Shown here piece by piece: positions 5,786-9,029 of a stretch of 9,029 nt of DNA. Each line of letters starts with the position of its first letter. Positions within the stretch are counted from its first letter, which is position 1. Origin of the DNA: Pseudomonadota bacterium (GTDB lineage: Bacteria; Pseudomonadota; Alphaproteobacteria; Sphingomonadales; Sphingomonadaceae); contig JAEZCZ010000018.1 of NCBI GenBank assembly GCA_023433305.1, forward strand, positions 1 to 9,029, read 5' to 3'. A program made the position numbers and the translations under genes. Below the pieces are notes generated by a model. That model was not told the DNA's origin. It was given only the letters and a program-made list of their open reading frames with translations, and ran no database searches.

Positions 5786-5861
5786 GCGGACGCCTCTAGC
5801 TGTTGTCGCCCCGCAGCGAAAGGGCTAGGGGCTGCGGCTTCAGGTTGGACGAGGATCTCGG
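5786..5861. promoter_or_regulatory. Divergent promoter region, ispH / lipoprotein gene
   Basis: This 76-base gap must hold the start signals of two opposite transcription units. On the minus strand, GCTAGAGG lies about 15 bases before the ispH ATG, a position and sequence like a sphingomonad -10 box with a very short leader. On the plus strand, GGCTAG (5823-5828) could be a -10 box for the lipoprotein gene, with TTGTCG (5803-5808) upstream but at a short spacing of 14. A ribosome site ACGAGG (5849-5854) precedes the plus-strand ATG by 7 bases. The exact boxes are guesses. Confidence 0.35.
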
Positions 5862-6512
5862 ATGAAGTTCCGCAAAGCGCTGCTTGCCGCCACTGTCGCC
5901 GCCGCGGCGCTCGCCGGGTGCAAGAGCGAAGGCGATATCGTGATCGAGCAGGGCGTCGGGATCACGGCGCTGCGCAGCGTGTGCCCGGCGGTCGGCGTTC
6001 CCGACTTCACCGGCAACGTGACGCTGTTCAACCCCGCCGAGGCGCGCACGGCCGACGCGATCGACGTCACCGCGTCGATCACCAACGTCCGCAGCCAGTG
6101 CGACGACAGCGGCGCCGAAGTCTATGCCACCGCCACCTTCGACGTGCTGGCACAGCGGCGCGACACGCAGGGCGCGCGGAGCGTGACGTTGCCTTATTAT
6201 TCGACCGTGGTGCGCGGCGGGAACTCGGTGGTCGCGAAGCGCGTCGGCCAGGTGACGCTGATCTTCGCCGACGGCGCGGCGCGTGCCGTCGCCAGCGGCA
6301 CGGCGGGCGCGGTCGTCGATCGCGCGGCCGCGACGCTGCCGGCCGACATCCGCGAGCGGATCACGCGGCGCCGGCGGGCGGGCGAGGCGGAAGCCGCCAT
6401 CGATCCGCTCAACGAGCCGGAGGTTCGCGCGGCGGTGGCCCGGGCTACCTTCGAGCTTCTGGTCGGCTTCCAGCTTACCGACGACCAGCTCGCCTATAAC
6501 GCCCGTCGCTAG
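5862..6512 (+). CDS. Predicted lipoprotein of unknown function
   Basis: I do not recognise a named family. The 216-residue product begins with a clear lipoprotein signal: Lys/Arg-rich start, hydrophobic stretch and lipobox LAGC with Cys20 as the lipidated residue. Residue +2 is Lys, not Asp, so outer-membrane sorting is expected. The mature part has a beta-rich middle (about 50-135, with alternating hydrophobic residues as in DAIDVTASITNVRS and VYATATFDVLAQR), then a helical C-terminus with a basic patch RITRRRR (166-172). Cys41 and Cys80 are the only other cysteines and could form a disulfide outside the cytoplasm. The start is fixed by ACGAGG 7 bases upstream and by the signal peptide. It lies 58 bases before argS in the same direction and may share transcripts with it, though argS seems to have its own promoter. 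Confidence 0.85.
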   Translation: MKFRKALLAATVAAAALAGCKSEGDIVIEQGVGITALRSVCPAVGVPDFTGNVTLFNPAEARTADAIDVTASITNVRSQCDDSGAEVYATATFDVLAQRRDTQGARSVTLPYYSTVVRGGNSVVAKRVGQVTLIFADGAARAVASGTAGAVVDRAAATLPADIRERITRRRRAGEAEAAIDPLNEPEVRAAVARATFELLVGFQLTDDQLAYNARR

Positions 6513-6554
6513 GCCGCGCCGTCAGGGCGCTCCTTTCCCGCGCCGGGCAAACGC

Positions 6555-6560
6555 GCTAAC
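6555..6560 (+). promoter_or_regulatory. Possible -10 box for argS with near-leaderless start
   Basis: GCTAAC at 6555-6560 resembles the GCTAA-type -10 boxes I associate with sphingomonads. Transcription would begin close to 6567, a few bases before the argS ATG at 6571. No purine-rich ribosome site precedes the ATG (the bases are GCGCGGCCC), which fits a leaderless or nearly leaderless mRNA. The -35 position is poor (CCTTTC near 6532). This is inference. Confidence 0.3.
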
Positions 6561-6570
6561 GGCGCGGCCC

Positions 6571-8316
6571 ATGGACCACGCCCAGACCCTTTATGCCGCC
6601 TTCGCGGCCAAGATCGATGCCGCGCTCTCGGCGCTCGAGAAGGAAGCTCTCCTGCCGCCCGACGCGCGCCGCCACGCGGTCAGCGTCGAGCCGCCGCGCG
6701 ATCCGGCGCACGGCGACCTCGCCACCAACGCGGCGATGGTGCTGGCCAAGGAAGCCAAGGCCAACCCGCGCGCGCTCGCCGGGCATATCGTCGAGAAGCT
6801 GGCCGCCGATCCGCTCGTCACCAGCGCCGAGATCGCCGGCCCCGGCTTCATCAACCTGCGGCTCGCGCCGGCGAACTGGCTCGCCGAGCTGAACGCGATC
6901 GCCGCGCTCGGCACCCGCTACGGTCGCTCGACGATGGGCGCCGGGCGGACGGTCAACGTCGAATACGTCTCGGCGAACCCGACCGGGCCGATGCACATGG
7001 GCCACTGCCGCGGCGCGGTGGTCGGCGATGCGCTCGCCGCCTTGCTCGAGTTCGCGGGGCACACGGTCCTGCGCGAGTACTACATCAACGACGCGGGCGC
7101 GCAGGTCCAGACGCTCGCCCGCTCGGCGCACCTGCGTTATCGCGAGGCGCTCGGCGAGGACATCGGCGAGATTCCGGAAGGGTACTACCCGGGCGATTAC
7201 CTCGTGCCGGTGGGCGAGCGGCTCGCCCAGGAGTTCGGCCCGGCCTATGCCGAGGCGCCCGAATCCGAATGGCTCGATCTGTTCCGGACCCGCGCGGTCG
7301 CCGCGATGATGGAGATGATCCGCGAGGACCTCGCGCTGCTCGGCATCCATCACGACGTGTTCTCGTCCGAGGCCGAGCTGCAACGAGCCGCCAAGCCCGA
7401 GGCCGCCGAGGCCTGGCTGCGCGAGCACGGTCTGGCGTACGACGGCATGCTAGAGGCGCCCAAGGGCAAGACGCCCGAGGACTGGGAGCCGGTCGAGCTG
7501 CCGCTGTTCCGCTCGACCCGGTTCGGCGACGATCAGGACCGGCCGCTGCGCAAGAGCGACGGCAGCTGGACCTATTTCGGCGCCGATCTCGCCTATCACA
7601 TGCAGAAGGCCGAAAACGCCGACGAGCTGATCGACATCTGGGGCGCCGACCACGCGGGCACGGTCAAGCGCATCAAGGCCGCCGTCGCCGCGATGAGCGA
7701 GGGTCAAGGCCGGGCGATCCCGTTCGACGTCAAGCTGGTTCAGATGGTTCAGCTCCTGCGCGGGGGCGAGCCGGTCAAGATGTCGAAGCGCGCCGGCACT
7801 TTCGTCACGCTGGCCGACGTCGTGCGCGAAGTGGGCAAGGACGTCGTCCGCTTCACCATGCTCACCCGCAAGCCCGAAGCGCAGATGGACTTCGATTTCG
7901 CCAAGGTCGTCGAGGCGTCGAAGGACAATCCGGTCTTCTACGTCCAATACGCCCACGCGCGCATTCGTTCGACGCTGCGCAAGGCCCTTGAACAGGGTGT
8001 TCAGCCCTCGGATCAAGCGCTTCATTCGCTCGGTCCGGACGAGCTGGAGCTGGTGAAAATCGCCGCGCAGTTCCCGCGAGAGGTCGAAGCCGCCGCCAAG
8101 GCGCGCGAACCGCACCGCATCGCGTTCTACCTCTACGAGCTCGCCGCCGCCTTCCACGCCTTCTGGAACATGGGCAACGACGACCCGGGCAAGCGCATCA
8201 TCCTGGCACAGGACCGCGAACTCACCGCCGCGAGGCTTTTCCTCGCCGCACAGATCGGGCAGGTTATCCGCAACGGCCTTGCCATACTGGGGGTGGAGGC
8301 AGTCGAGGAGCTTTGA
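6571..8316 (+). CDS. argS: Arginyl-tRNA synthetase
   Basis: Charges tRNA-Arg with arginine in the cytoplasm; class I aminoacyl-tRNA synthetase, 581 residues, normal length. Domains in order: N-terminal Add-1 tRNA-recognition domain (about 1-110, including the PRDPAHGDLATNAAMVLAK and GPGFINLRL signatures), Rossmann catalytic core with SANPTGPMHMGH (HIGH motif at 142-145) and the KMSKR loop (403-407, followed by AGTFVTLADVV), then the helical DALR anticodon-binding domain ending ILGVEAVEEL. ArgS often has a degenerate second signature; here a full KMSKR is kept. The ATG at 6571 is chosen because the Add-1 domain starts there and no other in-frame start lies nearby; a Shine-Dalgarno sequence is missing. 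The SPOR-domain gene follows after one base. Confidence 0.98.
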   Translation: MDHAQTLYAAFAAKIDAALSALEKEALLPPDARRHAVSVEPPRDPAHGDLATNAAMVLAKEAKANPRALAGHIVEKLAADPLVTSAEIAGPGFINLRLAPANWLAELNAIAALGTRYGRSTMGAGRTVNVEYVSANPTGPMHMGHCRGAVVGDALAALLEFAGHTVLREYYINDAGAQVQTLARSAHLRYREALGEDIGEIPEGYYPGDYLVPVGERLAQEFGPAYAEAPESEWLDLFRTRAVAAMMEMIREDLALLGIHHDVFSSEAELQRAAKPEAAEAWLREHGLAYDGMLEAPKGKTPEDWEPVELPLFRSTRFGDDQDRPLRKSDGSWTYFGADLAYHMQKAENADELIDIWGADHAGTVKRIKAAVAAMSEGQGRAIPFDVKLVQMVQLLRGGEPVKMSKRAGTFVTLADVVREVGKDVVRFTMLTRKPEAQMDFDFAKVVEASKDNPVFYVQYAHARIRSTLRKALEQGVQPSDQALHSLGPDELELVKIAAQFPREVEAAAKAREPHRIAFYLYELAAAFHAFWNMGNDDPGKRIILAQDRELTAARLFLAAQIGQVIRNGLAILGVEAVEEL

Positions 8317-8317
8317 A

Positions 8318-9016
8318 ATGACGGAGCCGGGACGGGGGCGCGGCGGCGATGACGGTGAGCTGGACGGGGCACTGGAGCCCGACGAGCAGCTCGCCTTCGC
8401 CGACGACGAAGAGCGGCTGCCGTGGCTCGAATCCGACGACGATTTCGAGCAGCCCGGCGTCGATACCGGTCGGATCATCGCCTTCGCCGCGGTGGGATTG
8501 CTGGCGCTGGTCCTGATCCTCGGCGCGCTGCTGTGGTTCACGAGCGACCGCGGCGGCGACGAGCTCCTCGCCGATGGCAGCGTGATCGAGGCGCCCGAAG
8601 AACCCTACAAGACCCGGCCCACAAACGCTGGTGGCCGCGAGGTCGCGGGCACCGGCGAAACCAGCTTCAAGGTGGCGGAAGGCCGCACGGTCGAAGGCCG
8701 CATCGCGGGCAGCGGGGTCGCGCCGGCTCCGAGCATCGATCGCGAGCAGGCGGACGATCCGGACGCGGAAACCCCGTCGAGCGCGGTCGGCGTCCAGGTC
8801 GGCGCTTATTCGTCGCGCGCGGCGGCCGAAGCCGGCTGGTCCACGCTAAGCGGCCGGATCGAGGCGCTTCAGGGCCGCAACCACCGCGTGCTCCAGGGCA
8901 CCGCCGACAGCGGCACCATCTTCCGCCTCCAGGCGCTCGCGGGGACCCTGTCCGAAGCCGAAACGCTGTGCCGGACGATACGGTCGCAGGGCGGCGACTG
9001 CCAGGTGAAGCGCTAG
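8318..9016 (+). CDS. SPOR-domain membrane protein
   Basis: Predicted single-pass inner-membrane protein of 232 residues, probably a cell-division or peptidoglycan-associated factor. Layout: acidic cytoplasmic N-terminus (1-50, with the motif EERLPWLE at 31-38), one membrane helix (about 52-74), a flexible Ala/Gly/Pro-rich periplasmic linker (about 76-155) and a C-terminal SPOR domain (about 157-231), beginning VGVQVGAYSSRAAAEAGW and ending LCRTIRSQGGDCQVKR. SPOR domains bind denuded glycan strands at the septum. Cys218 and Cys228 lie close enough for a disulfide in the periplasm. GAGGAG (8305-8310) sits 7 bases before the ATG, inside the end of argS, and only one base separates the argS stop from this start, so the two genes share an mRNA. 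The stop is 13 bases before the window edge. The domain call is firm; the exact cellular role is inferred. Confidence 0.9.
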   Translation: MTEPGRGRGGDDGELDGALEPDEQLAFADDEERLPWLESDDDFEQPGVDTGRIIAFAAVGLLALVLILGALLWFTSDRGGDELLADGSVIEAPEEPYKTRPTNAGGREVAGTGETSFKVAEGRTVEGRIAGSGVAPAPSIDREQADDPDAETPSSAVGVQVGAYSSRAAAEAGWSTLSGRIEALQGRNHRVLQGTADSGTIFRLQALAGTLSEAETLCRTIRSQGGDCQVKR

Positions 9017-9029
9017 CGGCGCCGCACGA

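Noticed and set aside
4823..6499. Open frame of 558 codons on the plus strand opposite ispH and running into the lipoprotein gene
   Set aside because: It covers two well-supported genes in other frames, and its composition is that of an antisense shadow.
6283..6570. Upstream extension of argS within the lipoprotein gene
   Set aside because: The extra residues are Arg/Ser-rich and out of frame with the lipoprotein; ArgS homologues begin at the Add-1 domain.
1..9029. CRISPR array, tRNA/rRNA gene, transposase, phage or defence system
   Set aside because: No spaced identical repeats, no cloverleaf or rRNA-like stretch and no relevant protein motifs were seen on either strand. The window is mostly ordinary chromosome.

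Overview
The window reads as chromosomal DNA of a high-GC alphaproteobacterium, most likely a sphingomonad (Sphingomonas/Erythrobacter type). The reasons are the single-domain CpaA-type prepilin peptidase, the ispH-thrB-rnhA gene order, the aminoglycoside-phosphotransferase-fold homoserine kinase, the argS-SPOR gene pair, and codon use dominated by G/C in third positions. The taxonomic call rests on remembered gene order and protein style, not on a database search.

Left part (1-2465): the 5' two thirds of a prepilin peptidase gene runs leftward off the window. After an 87-base divergent intergenic region come two rightward genes joined by a GTGA stop/start overlap: an alpha/beta hydrolase with a complete Ser-Asp-His triad, and an FAD-dependent amine/D-amino-acid oxidoreductase related to D-arginine dehydrogenase. 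The oxidoreductase has lost two residues that fit arginine in that enzyme.

Middle (2466-3188): an island of clearly lower GC (about 57% over 2701-2940, against about 80% in sample lines of flanking genes). It holds one small three-helix membrane protein of unknown function, several inverted repeats, a 10-base direct repeat on either side of the gene, and a degenerate palindromic intergenic repeat. It is the most accessory-looking part of the window. A small single-domain DUF1508 (YegP-like) gene follows, with a potentially foldable leader.

Right of that (3386-5785) lies a compact leftward operon: ispH (isoprenoid precursor synthesis), thrB (threonine synthesis) and rnhA (RNA-DNA hybrid removal). 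ispH and thrB are 4 bases apart, and thrB and rnhA overlap by 4 bases. Divergent from it, rightward, are a lipoprotein of unknown function, argS (arginyl-tRNA synthetase) and, one base after argS, a membrane-anchored SPOR-domain protein that probably binds septal peptidoglycan.

Most of the window is housekeeping. I see no CRISPR array, transposase, tRNA, rRNA or recognisable defence system. The points worth a second look are the altered active site of the oxidoreductase, the low-GC island, the leader of the DUF1508 gene, and short repeated or palindromic motifs in the cpaA-hydrolase intergenic region.
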